Positions 1-9,168 of a stretch of DNA of 64,000 bases are shown here, one piece after another. The position numbers and the translations under genes were made by a program. Source of the DNA: JAAFIP01 sp963775085 (GTDB taxonomy: Bacteria > Pseudomonadota > Gammaproteobacteria > Burkholderiales > Burkholderiaceae_C); the NCBI GenBank assembly GCA_963775085.1, contig CAVZHO010000002.1:1-64000 (forward strand), written 5' to 3'. The notes under the pieces were generated by a model. The model worked only from the letters and a program-made list of their open reading frames with translations. It was not told the DNA's origin and searched no databases. The first letter of the stretch is position 1. Each line of letters opens with the position of its first letter.

Positions 1-2341
1 CACGATTACGGCCACCATCAGCATCAACGGCGTGCCCACCATCGTCAGCGTCTTCGTGCCCGCCAACAGCAGCGCGGTGGTCACCGTCAGCGTGCCCGTG
101 ACGACCCAGGGCGCCAGCCTGAGCGCCAACGTCGGCACCTCCAGCGTGCCCGATGCCAACGCCGCCAACAACGCCGCTACCAGCACCCTGGTGCCCCTGA
201 TCCCCGATGTCAGCGTCACCATCGACCTGCCCGCCAGCGCCCCGGCCGGCAGCACCGTGCTGGCCACCGTCACCTACACCAACGTCGGCAGCGGCAGCGC
301 CAGCAACGTGGTGGGCACCACCACCCTGAGCAGCGGCCAGAGCGTGCCGGTGCAGAACCTGGGCAGCCTGGCCCCCGGCCAGAGCACCGTCACCACCGTG
401 ATCGTCACGGTACCGGCCTCGGGCACCTTGCTGGGCACCGCCACGGTGGCCACCAGCACGCCCGAGATCACCCTGAGCAACAACACCAGCAGCGACAGCC
501 TGGTGCCTAGCCTGACCGATGTCAGCACCACGGTCGCCCTGCCGGCCAACGCCCAGGTCGGCACCACCGTCACCGGCAGCGTCACCTTCACCAACCTGAC
601 CAATGTCGCCACCACGATTACGGCCACCATCAGCATCAACGGCGTGCCCACCATCGTCAGCGTCTTCGTGCCCGCCAACAGCAGCGCGGTGGTCACCGTC
701 AGCGTGCCCGTGACGACCCAGGGCGCCAGCCTGAGCGCCAACGTCGGCACCTCCAGCGTGCCCGATGCCAACGCCGCCAACAACGCCGCCAGCGCCAGCC
801 TGGTGCCCCTGATCCCCGATGTCAGCGTCACCATCGACCTGCCCGCCAGCGCCCCGGCCGGCAGCACCGTGCTGGCCACCGTCACCTACACCAACGTCGG
901 CAGCGGCAGCGCCAGCAACGTGGTGGGCACCACCACCCTGAGCAGCGGCCAGAGCGTGCCGGTGCAGAACCTGGGCAGCCTGGCCCCCGGCCAGAGCACC
1001 GTCACCACCGTGATCGTCACGGTACCGGCCTCGGGCACCTTGCTGGGCACCGCCACGGTGGCCACCAGCACGCCCGAGATCACCCTGAGCAACAACACCA
1101 GCAGCGACAGCCTGGTGCCTAGCCTGACCGATGTCAGCACCACGGTCGCCCTGCCGGCCAACGCCCAGGTCGGCACCACCGTCACCGGCAGCGTCACCTT
1201 CACCAACCTGACCAATGTCGCCACCACGATTACGGCCACCATCAGCATCAACGGCGTGCCCACCATCGTCAGCGTCTTCGTGCCCGCCAACAGCAGCGCG
1301 GTGGTCACCGTCAGCGTGCCCGTGACGACCCAGGGCGCCAGCCTGAGCGCCAACGTCGGCACCTCCAGCGTGCCCGATGCCAACGCCGCCAACAACGCCG
1401 CCAGCGCCAGCCTGGTGCCCCTGATCCCCGATGTCAGCGTCACCATCGACCTGCCCGCCAGCGCACCGGCCGGCAGCACCGTGCTGGCCACCGTCACCTA
1501 CACCAACGTCGGCAGCGGCAGCGCCAGCAACGTGGTGGGCACCACCACCCTGAGCAGCGGCCAGATCGTACCGGTGCAGAACCTGGGCAGCCTGGCCCCC
1601 GGCCAGAGCACCGTCACCACCGTGATCGTCACGGTACCGGCCTCGGGCACCTTGCTGGGCACCGCCACGGTGGCCACCAGCACGCCCGAGATCACGCTGA
1701 CCAACAACACCAGCAGCGACAGCCTGGTGCCTAGCCTGACCGATGTCAGCACCACGGTCGCCCTGCCGGCCAACGCCCAAGTGGGCACCACCGTCACCGG
1801 CAGCGTCACCTTCACCAACCTGACCAATGTCGCCACCACGATTACGGCCACCATCAGCATCAACGGCGTGCCCACCATCGTCAGCGTCTTCGTGCCCGCC
1901 AACAGCAGCGCCGTGGTCACCGTCAGCGTGCCCGTGACGACCCAGGGCGCCAGCCTGAGCGCCAACGTCGGCACCTCCAGCGTGCCCGATGCCAACGCCG
2001 CCAACAACGCCGCCAGCGCCAGCCTGGTGCCCCTGATCCCCGATGTCAGCGTCACCATCGACCTGCCCGCCAGCGCACCGGCCGGCAGCACCGTGCTGGC
2101 CACCGTCACCTACACCAACGTCGGCAGCGGCAGCGCCAGCAACGTGGTGGGCACCACCACCCTGAGCAGCGGCCAGATCGTACCGGTGCAGAACCTGGGC
2201 AGCCTGGCCCCCGGCCAGAGCACCGTCACCACCGTGATCGTCACGGTACCGGCCTCGGGCACCTTGCTGGGCACCGCCACGGTGGCCACCAGCACGCCCG
2301 AGATCACGCTGAGCAACAACACCAGCAGCGACAGCCTGGTG
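1..2341 (+). repeat. 612 bp tandem repeat array, about 3.8 copies in the window
   Basis: The period is exactly 612 bp (204 codons): the DVSTT codons begin at 518, 1130 and 1742, and identity stops at 2341. Copies differ at only a handful of bases. The third and fourth downstream copies share AGCGCACCGG and CAGATCGTACCG variants, while the first two share AGCGCCCCGG and CAGAGCGTGCCG. The array probably continues upstream of the window. Confidence 0.95.
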
Positions 2342-4486
2342 GGTGGAGCGTTGTCTGACGTATCGGTAACGATAGCCGTGCCAGCAACGGCAACTCCTGG
2401 ACAGACCATCACGGCCACGGTGACGGTATTCAATAATGGTCCGAGCGTTGCGCAGAATGTATCTGTCAATGTCACCTTGCCCAACGGCAGTGTGACGACT
2501 GCATTGACTATAGGCGCGCTGCCAAGTGGCGCAAGTACGACGGTTTCGGTGGCATACGCGGTGCCTGCCGCGCAGACCGCCACCATGACCTGGAATGCCA
2601 GCGTTACCACGACCACCGTTGACAGCAATGCTGCAAACAACACGGTAGTAGGCACAACCACCGTCGTGAAGGTATTCAATGCCAGCCTGTCGGGTCGTGT
2701 ATGGCTGGATGCCAATGGCAATAAAACCTATGAAAATGGCGTAGACCAAAACCTCGCTGGCTGGATTGTGGAATTGTTGCAAGGCAATACGGTGGTTGGA
2801 ACGGCCACGACGGGCATCAACGGCACCTACACCATTGCCAACCAAGTGCCAGGTGGCGGATACTCTGTACGCTTTAAGAATCCAGCCGGCCAGGTCGTTG
2901 TCTCGACGCCGTTTAACCAGGGGCCTGTTCCGCTGGGTGGGGCGGGTCGCATAACGCTCAATGGCAACCCATCGGTAGGAACCACCACCGGGGTGCTCAC
3001 GGGCAATGTCGGCGGTGCGATTGACAACGTAATTTTGTACGCAGGTGACAACACCATCGAGCAAAACCTGCCCATCGACCCAAGTGGTATCGTCTACGAC
3101 GCGGTGACACGCAGGCCCGTGGCCGGTGCGATCGTGACCCTGATCGGACCTAATGGCAACCCCGTACCGGGCACTGACCTGCTGCAAGGGGCCTCCACCA
3201 TGACCACCGATGCCAGTGGTATCTACCAGTTCGACATCCTGCCCACTGCGCCTAGTGGCCGGTATCGCCTGCAGATCACCGCGCCTGCGGGTTATGTGAC
3301 AACGACCGCTGTCCTGGGTGGCGTGTCGCAACCGGGCGTGGCTCCTGGCACGACATTGGGATCGGTCAATGGCACGACGTATCAGCCACCAAGCGGCATC
3401 GCGTTTGTCGCAATGCAACCCAATAGCTCCCAGCCAGCAGTGGGTGTGAATGGCGCAGCCGCGGTGGGACAGGCGGGTACCCAATACTTCCTGGACTTCA
3501 ACATCGCAACTACGGGTGGTGCCAACCAATCTGCCGGCGTCATACACAACCACATCCCCGTGGATCCAGTGGTGCCATTGATTCCGGGTGCCATCTTGGT
3601 CAATAAAGTGGGTGACAAGTCGGTAGCCGAAGTGGCGGACTCTGTGCGCTACACCATCAGCATACGCAACACGGGTCCTACGCCCATTACCGATGTCAAG
3701 ATTGAGGACTTGCTGCCCGCAGGCTTCCGCTACATACCTACTACGGCGCGATTGAACAGCGTAACCCTGAACGCTGAGCCTGCCGTTGAGGGCAGGGCAC
3801 TCGTGTTTAACATCGGCACGGTGGCGGGTAGCACCACACTGCAGTTGACTTACTTCGTTCGCCTGGGCGTAGGTTCGCAGCAAGGCGATGGTATCAACCG
3901 CGCCACGGCCAGATACACCGGAGCCAATGGTGCCGTGGTCCGCTCCAATACGGCGCAGTACAAGGTGGTCGTCCAGGGCGGCGTACTCAGCAACGACGGT
4001 TGCATCATCGGCAAGGTCTATGTCGACTGCGATGGCAACCATGTGCAGAACAACGAGAGTGGTTCGCGCGAGCTGGGCATCCCTGGCGTGCGCCTGGTCA
4101 TGCTCGACGGCAGCTATGTGATCACCGACAACGAGGGTAAGTACAGCCTGTGCGGTGTCAAGCCCCAGACCCATGTCATCAAGGTCGACCGCAGCACCTT
4201 GCCCAAGGGCTCGCGCCTGTTGCCATCGAGCAACCGCAACGCCGGTGTGGGCGACAGCATCTTTGTCGACTTGAAGGGTGGCGAGCTGGGCCGCGCCGAC
4301 TTCATCGAAGGCTCCTGCAGCCCCGAGGTGCTTGACCAGGTCAAGGCACGCCGTGCGCAAGGCGGCGTGCTGGCCCCCGAGACCGAAATCCGTCCCGATT
4401 TGAAGATTGACAACCGTCCTGCGGAGGTCCAGCAACAGATATTGCCCGGTGTGCGGCCTGACGTGCCAGGAGGTACCCGCCCATGA
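2..4486 (+). CDS. Giant repetitive surface protein with CARDB, SdrD_B and DUF11 domains (5' end outside window)
   Basis: The reading frame is open from base 2 and the first in-window GTG (32) lies inside a repeat, so the true start is upstream. The visible part (about 1,490 residues) begins with near-identical 204-residue repeats. Each holds two CARDB-like beta-sandwich modules beginning DVSVTIDLPA and DVSTTVALPA. A diverged CARDB module follows (about 2342-2670), then two SdrD_B/Cna-B-like modules (SGRVWLDANGNKTYENG; GIVYDAVTRRPVAGA), a DUF11 module (ILVNKVGDKS...; about 3590-3980), and a last SdrD_B module with four cysteines (CIIGKVYVDCDGN, YSLCG, EGSC). No anchor or transmembrane segment is visible at the C terminus. 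The stop overlaps the next gene by 4 nt (ATGA), so it is cotranscribed with the outer-membrane barrel and OmpA lipoprotein. Domain classes are recognised from pattern; a role as adhesin or surface-layer fibre is inference. Confidence 0.8.
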   Translation, partial: TITATISINGVPTIVSVFVPANSSAVVTVSVPVTTQGASLSANVGTSSVPDANAANNAATSTLVPLIPDVSVTIDLPASAPAGSTVLATVTYTNVGSGSASNVVGTTTLSSGQSVPVQNLGSLAPGQSTVTTVIVTVPASGTLLGTATVATSTPEITLSNNTSSDSLVPSLTDVSTTVALPANAQVGTTVTGSVTFTNLTNVATTITATISINGVPTIVSVFVPANSSAVVTVSVPVTTQGASLSANVGTSSVPDANAANNAASASLVPLIPDVSVTIDLPASAPAGSTVLATVTYTNVGSGSASNVVGTTTLSSGQSVPVQNLGSLAPGQSTVTTVIVTVPASGTLLGTATVATSTPEITLSNNTSSDSLVPSLTDVSTTVALPANAQVGTTVTGSVTFTNLTNVATTITATISINGVPTIVSVFVPANSSAVVTVSVPVTTQGASLSANVGTSSVPDANAANNAASASLVPLIPDVSVTIDLPASAPAGSTVLATVTYTNVGSGSASNVVGTTTLSSGQIVPVQNLGSLAPGQSTVTTVIVTVPASGTLLGTATVATSTPEITLTNNTSSDSLVPSLTDVSTTVALPANAQVGTTVTGSVTFTNLTNVATTITATISINGVPTIVSVFVPANSSAVVTVSVPVTTQGASLSANVGTSSVPDANAANNAASASLVPLIPDVSVTIDLPASAPAGSTVLATVTYTNVGSGSASNVVGTTTLSSGQIVPVQNLGSLAPGQSTVTTVIVTVPASGTLLGTATVATSTPEITLSNNTSSDSLVGGALSDVSVTIAVPATATPGQTITATVTVFNNGPSVAQNVSVNVTLPNGSVTTALTIGALPSGASTTVSVAYAVPAAQTATMTWNASVTTTTVDSNAANNTVVGTTTVVKVFNASLSGRVWLDANGNKTYENGVDQNLAGWIVELLQGNTVVGTATTGINGTYTIANQVPGGGYSVRFKNPAGQVVVSTPFNQGPVPLGGAGRITLNGNPSVGTTTGVLTGNVGGAIDNVILYAGDNTIEQNLPIDPSGIVYDAVTRRPVAGAIVTLIGPNGNPVPGTDLLQGASTMTTDASGIYQFDILPTAPSGRYRLQITAPAGYVTTTAVLGGVSQPGVAPGTTLGSVNGTTYQPPSGIAFVAMQPNSSQPAVGVNGAAAVGQAGTQYFLDFNIATTGGANQSAGVIHNHIPVDPVVPLIPGAILVNKVGDKSVAEVADSVRYTISIRNTGPTPITDVKIEDLLPAGFRYIPTTARLNSVTLNAEPAVEGRALVFNIGTVAGSTTLQLTYFVRLGVGSQQGDGINRATARYTGANGAVVRSNTAQYKVVVQGGVLSNDGCIIGKVYVDCDGNHVQNNESGSRELGIPGVRLVMLDGSYVITDNEGKYSLCGVKPQTHVIKVDRSTLPKGSRLLPSSNRNAGVGDSIFVDLKGGELGRADFIEGSCSPEVLDQVKARRAQGGVLAPETEIRPDLKIDNRPAEVQQQILPGVRPDVPGGTRP

Positions 4487-7400
4487 AGCTGACTATGCCA
4501 TCGCCAATGTCGCGAAATCTATTCCCCTACCGTACCCCGGTCGCCTTGGCCATTGCCTTGATGCAGGGCTTGGTGTGGGCCCAGCCTGCCGTCAATACCA
4601 CCAGTGCCGATGTACCTGAAGCCAAGAGCCTGTTTGAGACCGGCGGTCAGGCCGGTATTGGCCCGCGTCCGTTCAACTCTTTCCTGGAGCGGATCAGCTC
4701 TCCGGTCGAGAAGATCCGCATCAACGTCGCCGCCGACAACATCCAGGCGGACGGCGTGACGGGCACCGAAGTCAAGGTGCAACTGCTCGATGCCAAGGGC
4801 CAGATCCTCAAGGGTGAGCAGGAAGTCACCATCGAAGTCAATGGCGGCGCGCGCATCTTGCTGCCTGGCCGTTTGACCTCCGAGTCAGGCGCAGACCGTG
4901 GTGATGTCGATCGCATCACCCCGGGTGTGCAGACCAAAACCGCCGATGGCACCGTCAGCTTCAAGCTGATAGCGCCCTATCAGCCCGATGAAGTCACCCT
5001 GCGCGTGAGTGTGCGCGGCATCGCCGAGCGCGTACTGGTGCGCTATGTGCCCGATCTGCGCGAGATGATTGCGGTGGGCCTGATCGAGGGGCGTTTGCGC
5101 TCCGACAAATTCGATCCCAAAGCCATTGTGCCCGTGCGCGAGAACGACGGCTTCGATAACGAGCTGCGCGGCTTTACCAAGGAGTTCAGCGGCGGACGCA
5201 CCAATGCCGGTCTGCGCGCCGCGATGTACCTCAAAGGCAAGATCCAGGGCCAGTACCTGTTGACCATGGCCTATGACTCGGACAAAGACACCCGTCCCCA
5301 GCTGTTTGATGCGATTGACCCCAACGCTTTCTATCCGGTGTATGGCGACTCCAGCATCCGCGGCTTTGATGCGCAAAGCACCGGCAAGCTCTACGTGCGT
5401 TTGGATAAAAACCGCAGTTTCCTGATGTACGGTGACTACACCACCAACGACAACAACCCAGCGCGCACGCTGAGCCAATACAGCCGCTCTCTGCCCGGTC
5501 TGCGTGGTCACCTGGAAGAAGGCAATGTAGTGGCCAACGCCTTTGTGGCGCAGCAAAGCTTCAGGCAAGTGGTCGATGAATTTCCGGCACGCGGTGTCTC
5601 GGGCCCCTACAGCGTATCCAATCAAAACGGCATCAAGGGCAGCGAAAAAATTGAGATCGTGGTGCGCAGCCGTTTCCAGCCCTCGGTGATCTTGAAGACC
5701 ACGGTGCTGACGCGCCAGACGGACTATGAGTTTGAGCCGTTTGACGGCAAAATCCTGTTCCGTTCCCCGGTTCCCAGTCTCGACGACCAGTTAAACCCGG
5801 TCTCCATCCGCGTCACCTACGAGGTGGAGCAGGGCGGTGAACGCTTTACGGTCTATGGCGGCGATGTACGCCTGAAGGTCACGGACAGCCTCAGCGTAGG
5901 CGCTTCTGCGGCCAAAGACAATAATCCGGCCGCACCCCAAACCATCTTGGGTGCCAACGTTCAGCTCAAACTGACCAAAAACACCGAAGTGATTGCCGAA
6001 GTGGCCCGCTCAAGCAGCGTGGTCGGTACCGCTGCCAACGGCTTTAACACCAATAACAGCGTGAGCTTCGCAGGCAAAACCGGCACCTTTGACGGCACCG
6101 CCAGCCGCGTGGAGATTCGCCACGCCGATGAGGCCTTGCGTGCCAACGCCTTTGTGCTGCGCTCAGACAATGACTTCAACAATGCCTCCAGCGGTATTGC
6201 GGGCGGCAAACAGGAGCTCGGTGGCGCCATCAACTACAAGGCCACCAGCAACCTCACGATCACGGGCGATGCCAAGCGCGCACAAGACCGGGTGCTGGGC
6301 AGCAAGAACGATGCGGTCTCGCTGGCCGGTGATTTAAAACTCACGGAGCGTTTGACGCTAGGCGTAGGGGCACGCCATGTGCAGCAAAACGTACTCAGTC
6401 TGGCGCAGCAAACGGGCGCCAACTGCCTGAGCAATGCCGCCGCCGGAACGTACAGTGGATCGGTGGTTGGATACAACACCGGATACGGTATCAGCCAGGT
6501 TGGCAACCAGAACATCGATTCCGCCACCGGCTTGCCCATCGTGTGCAACCCGCTTGCCAATCCGGCGGCCCTACCCACCACCGATTTAGACCGCACCGCT
6601 GTCTTTGGCCGCATCGGTTTCAAAGCCACCGATAGATTAACCCTGGAGGGTGAGGTGCAGCGCATCACCGGCACCGATGCGGGCAACACCCTCAAGCTGG
6701 GAGCACGCTACGCAGCGACAGAGCGTTTGGGCTTTACCGGCGAGGTGCAGCGCGAGGTAGGTGGCGACAGCAGCAATAACCTGTACCGCTTGGGTGCCGA
6801 TTGGCGCGTGGCGGACAAGACGCGTGTGTACTCACGCTATGAATACGACCACCAGTACGCAGGCAGTTACGGCCTGGGCACGGGCCCATTGACACGCGCC
6901 TTTGTCTTGGGTATCGACACCCAGTACATCCAGGATGGTTCCTTGTACAACGAATACCGCCTGGCCGACAGCGCCGCCGGTAAATCGGTGCAAAACGCGA
7001 TTGGTTTGCGCAATGGCTGGAATGTGGCCGAAGGTCTGCGTTTGATCACCAACGTCGAACGTCTGGTCAGTACGGCGGGCAACAGCACAGCGGCCGGTGT
7101 AGGCGCTGAATACACCGCCAGCGAGCTATGGAAAGGCTCGGGCCGGGTAGAGTGGCGCGAAGATAACGCCAATACCAACTGGCTGCTCACCGCCGGTGTG
7201 GCCCGCAAGCTTGACCGCAATTGGACCTTCGTGGGCCGGGAATACTACAGCCTGCTCAATCCCCGCAATGGCGAGACCGATACCCGGCAAAACCGCCTCC
7301 AGCTGGGCTTTGCCTACCGCCCGGTGGACAACAACAAGTTTGATGCCCTGGGCCTGTATGAGCGCAAGAACGAAGACAGCGCCATCAAGCAAAACACCAC

Positions 7401-7866
7401 CAACATCGTCAGCCTGCGCGGCAATTACCATCCCTCACGCCCCTGGTTTGTCTCGGGCCGCTTTGCCTCCAAACAGGTCAACGAGTTGCTGGACGGTAAA
7501 AACGACTCCTACCGCGCCTCCTTGCTGGGCGGGCGCATCACCTACGACATCAGCAACCGCTGGTCGGTCGGCGGCATTACCACCGTATTGGCCGGCTCGG
7601 GCGGCGCGCGCCAGTACGCCTACGGTCTGGAGGTAGGCTACACCCTGATGGACAACCTGCTGGTCACTTTGGGCTACAACTGGCGCGGCTTCCGGGATGA
7701 TGATTTCTCCACCAGTGGCGACTACACCAACCGCGGTTGGGTCTTGGGCATGCGCTACAAGTTTGACGAAGATCTGTTCAAGCGTGATGATGCCCGCGTC
7801 AACCGCGCCTTGAGTCCCACCGCCACGCCTGCTATCGGCACAGGTGCAGCACCCGCCAAACCATGA
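4483..7866 (+). CDS. Large outer-membrane beta-barrel protein with N-terminal Ig-like domain
   Basis: 1,127 residues. A signal peptide (MSRNLFPYRTPVALAIALM..., cleavage near VWAQPA) is preceded by an 8-residue extension; ATG at 4507 is an alternative start. Residues about 60-200 form an Ig/Big-like module (VEKIRINVAADNIQADG, VTLRVSVRG). The rest consists of alternating aromatic/polar strands typical of an outer-membrane barrel, with repeated blocks such as FKATDRLTLEGEVQRITG and YAATERLGFTGEVQREVG. It overlaps the upstream giant repeat gene by ATGA and the downstream lipoprotein gene by ATGA, so the three are translationally coupled. From family knowledge, such proteins follow DUF11/SdrD_B proteins in several Burkholderiales. 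I infer that it displays or exports the repeat protein. There is no TonB box or plug domain that I can see. Confidence 0.75.
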   Translation: MKLTMPSPMSRNLFPYRTPVALAIALMQGLVWAQPAVNTTSADVPEAKSLFETGGQAGIGPRPFNSFLERISSPVEKIRINVAADNIQADGVTGTEVKVQLLDAKGQILKGEQEVTIEVNGGARILLPGRLTSESGADRGDVDRITPGVQTKTADGTVSFKLIAPYQPDEVTLRVSVRGIAERVLVRYVPDLREMIAVGLIEGRLRSDKFDPKAIVPVRENDGFDNELRGFTKEFSGGRTNAGLRAAMYLKGKIQGQYLLTMAYDSDKDTRPQLFDAIDPNAFYPVYGDSSIRGFDAQSTGKLYVRLDKNRSFLMYGDYTTNDNNPARTLSQYSRSLPGLRGHLEEGNVVANAFVAQQSFRQVVDEFPARGVSGPYSVSNQNGIKGSEKIEIVVRSRFQPSVILKTTVLTRQTDYEFEPFDGKILFRSPVPSLDDQLNPVSIRVTYEVEQGGERFTVYGGDVRLKVTDSLSVGASAAKDNNPAAPQTILGANVQLKLTKNTEVIAEVARSSSVVGTAANGFNTNNSVSFAGKTGTFDGTASRVEIRHADEALRANAFVLRSDNDFNNASSGIAGGKQELGGAINYKATSNLTITGDAKRAQDRVLGSKNDAVSLAGDLKLTERLTLGVGARHVQQNVLSLAQQTGANCLSNAAAGTYSGSVVGYNTGYGISQVGNQNIDSATGLPIVCNPLANPAALPTTDLDRTAVFGRIGFKATDRLTLEGEVQRITGTDAGNTLKLGARYAATERLGFTGEVQREVGGDSSNNLYRLGADWRVADKTRVYSRYEYDHQYAGSYGLGTGPLTRAFVLGIDTQYIQDGSLYNEYRLADSAAGKSVQNAIGLRNGWNVAEGLRLITNVERLVSTAGNSTAAGVGAEYTASELWKGSGRVEWREDNANTNWLLTAGVARKLDRNWTFVGREYYSLLNPRNGETDTRQNRLQLGFAYRPVDNNKFDALGLYERKNEDSAIKQNTTNIVSLRGNYHPSRPWFVSGRFASKQVNELLDGKNDSYRASLLGGRITYDISNRWSVGGITTVLAGSGGARQYAYGLEVGYTLMDNLLVTLGYNWRGFRDDDFSTSGDYTNRGWVLGMRYKFDEDLFKRDDARVNRALSPTATPAIGTGAAPAKP

Positions 7867-9005
7867 TGAGGTTCGCCATGCGACATTTCCCCCTTTTGCT
7901 CCTGCCGCTGGCCTTATTGGGCTGCGCCTCCTTCTCCGGTAAAAATGAAGCTCCCGGTCCCGCCGCGCTGGCGACCGGCTTGAACGCGCAGCAAGACCGT
8001 ATCACCTACAGCCCCGTACTGGCCGACCGCCAAAGCCTGGATGCCTTGCAGCAGCGCCTGCGCAAGTTAAACGAAGCCGGTGTCCCGCAAAACAACTACT
8101 CCCTGGCCAAGGCCCAATGCTGGCTGGATACTGCCAAGACCCAGTACCACGAGAACGACCGCACCGGCTACATCGAAGAGTCGATGACCGAGTCACAAAA
8201 GATCATCCAGGCGCTGGAGGGCAACAAGGCCGCCAGAGCCGGCTACGACACCCCCCTGGTGGCCCGCAGTGAGCGCCTGCGTGACGATCTGTGGGGCGAG
8301 TTGACCAAGTTCAAGAACAACCCCGCCACGCTGGCCTGCAATGCCCGCACCGTGGCCTGCGGCGAGGTGCGCCTGGTGCGCGCCGGCCACGCCCAGGAGC
8401 AAACCGGCTGGCGCGCCGCCACGCCCCACGTGATGATGGCCGAAGATGCCATCCGCCGCGCGGGCCAGGAAGCGGCCAGCTGCGCGCCAGCGCCCGCCGC
8501 ACCGGTAGCTGTCGCCCCCAGAGCTCCCGCACCGGCGGCAGTTCCTGCACCGGCGCCCGCGCCCGCTCCGATCTATATCCAGGCGCCAGCGCCTGCGCCG
8601 ATCATCCGCACCGTCACGCAAGAGAGCTTTGCACTGCTGGGCGACACGCTGTTCAAGTTCAACAAGTCGGGCATCAACGATTTGTTGCCTGGCGGCATCC
8701 AAAAACTCAAAAACCTGGCCCAGCATTTGCAGAAGTACCAGTCGCTCTCGAGCATGCGCATTACCGGGCATACCGATCGATTGGGCTCCGACAGCTACAA
8801 CGATGAGCTCTCCAGCCGCCGGGCCGAGACGGTGCGCACCTATCTGGAGAGTCAGGGTGTACGTTCAGACAATACGCAGGTGCAGGGTATGGGCAAGAGC
8901 GAACCTGTGAGCAACTGCTCCACCAGCGCCCCGCGTGCGGTGCAGATCCAGTGCCTGCAGCCCGATCGGCGCGTCAATATCGATGTGACGGGTGTGCGCC
9001 GCTAA
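7863..9005 (+). CDS. OmpA-family lipoprotein with peptidoglycan-binding domain
   Basis: 380 residues. The start MMRFAMRHFPLLLLPLALLG is a lipoprotein signal with lipobox ALLGC, so the protein should be lipid-anchored. A helical region (about 40-175) follows, then a Pro/Ala-rich linker (about 195-250) and a C-terminal OmpA domain with the hallmark ITGHTDRLGSDSYNDELSSR and RRVNIDVTG. The OmpA domain binds peptidoglycan non-covalently. It is the last gene of the three-gene surface operon (4 nt overlap with the barrel gene) and is followed by a strong terminator. The likely role is to tether the barrel or repeat-protein assembly to the cell wall (inference). Confidence 0.87.
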   Translation: MMRFAMRHFPLLLLPLALLGCASFSGKNEAPGPAALATGLNAQQDRITYSPVLADRQSLDALQQRLRKLNEAGVPQNNYSLAKAQCWLDTAKTQYHENDRTGYIEESMTESQKIIQALEGNKAARAGYDTPLVARSERLRDDLWGELTKFKNNPATLACNARTVACGEVRLVRAGHAQEQTGWRAATPHVMMAEDAIRRAGQEAASCAPAPAAPVAVAPRAPAPAAVPAPAPAPAPIYIQAPAPAPIIRTVTQESFALLGDTLFKFNKSGINDLLPGGIQKLKNLAQHLQKYQSLSSMRITGHTDRLGSDSYNDELSSRRAETVRTYLESQGVRSDNTQVQGMGKSEPVSNCSTSAPRAVQIQCLQPDRRVNIDVTGVRR

Positions 9006-9060
9006 GCGCCTGGGCGCGCATCACTGAGCGCACCGCTGAGAGTGCACCGCGCAGGACACA

Positions 9061-9091
9061 CAAAAGCCCTCTTATGGAGGGCTTTTGTTAT
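9061..9091 (+). terminator. Intrinsic terminator of the surface-protein operon
   Basis: An 11 bp perfect stem (CAAAAGCCCTC at 9061-9071 with GAGGGCTTTTG at 9077-9087) and a 5 nt loop lie about 55 bp after the lipoprotein stop. The tail is T-rich. Confidence 0.85.
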
Positions 9092-9168
9092 GGGGTGCGA
9101 TCTGAAGCAGTATGGGGGAAGTTTTCGCAGTTAATGTATTCTCAGCAGATCTGCTTGAGTACTTTAGG

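Noticed and set aside
1..2341. CRISPR-like regular repeats
   Set aside because: The 612 bp periodic units are coding and contiguous without spacers; no cas genes. No CRISPR array seen in the window.
274..2721. Four 203-residue antisense open frames repeating every 612 bp
   Set aside because: They are the reverse strand of the CARDB repeat; stop-free only because of codon composition of the repeat, with no start signals or protein features.
4885..5625. 246-residue minus-strand open frame inside the barrel gene
   Set aside because: Antisense to a long, well-supported gene; no ribosome-binding site or recognised domain.
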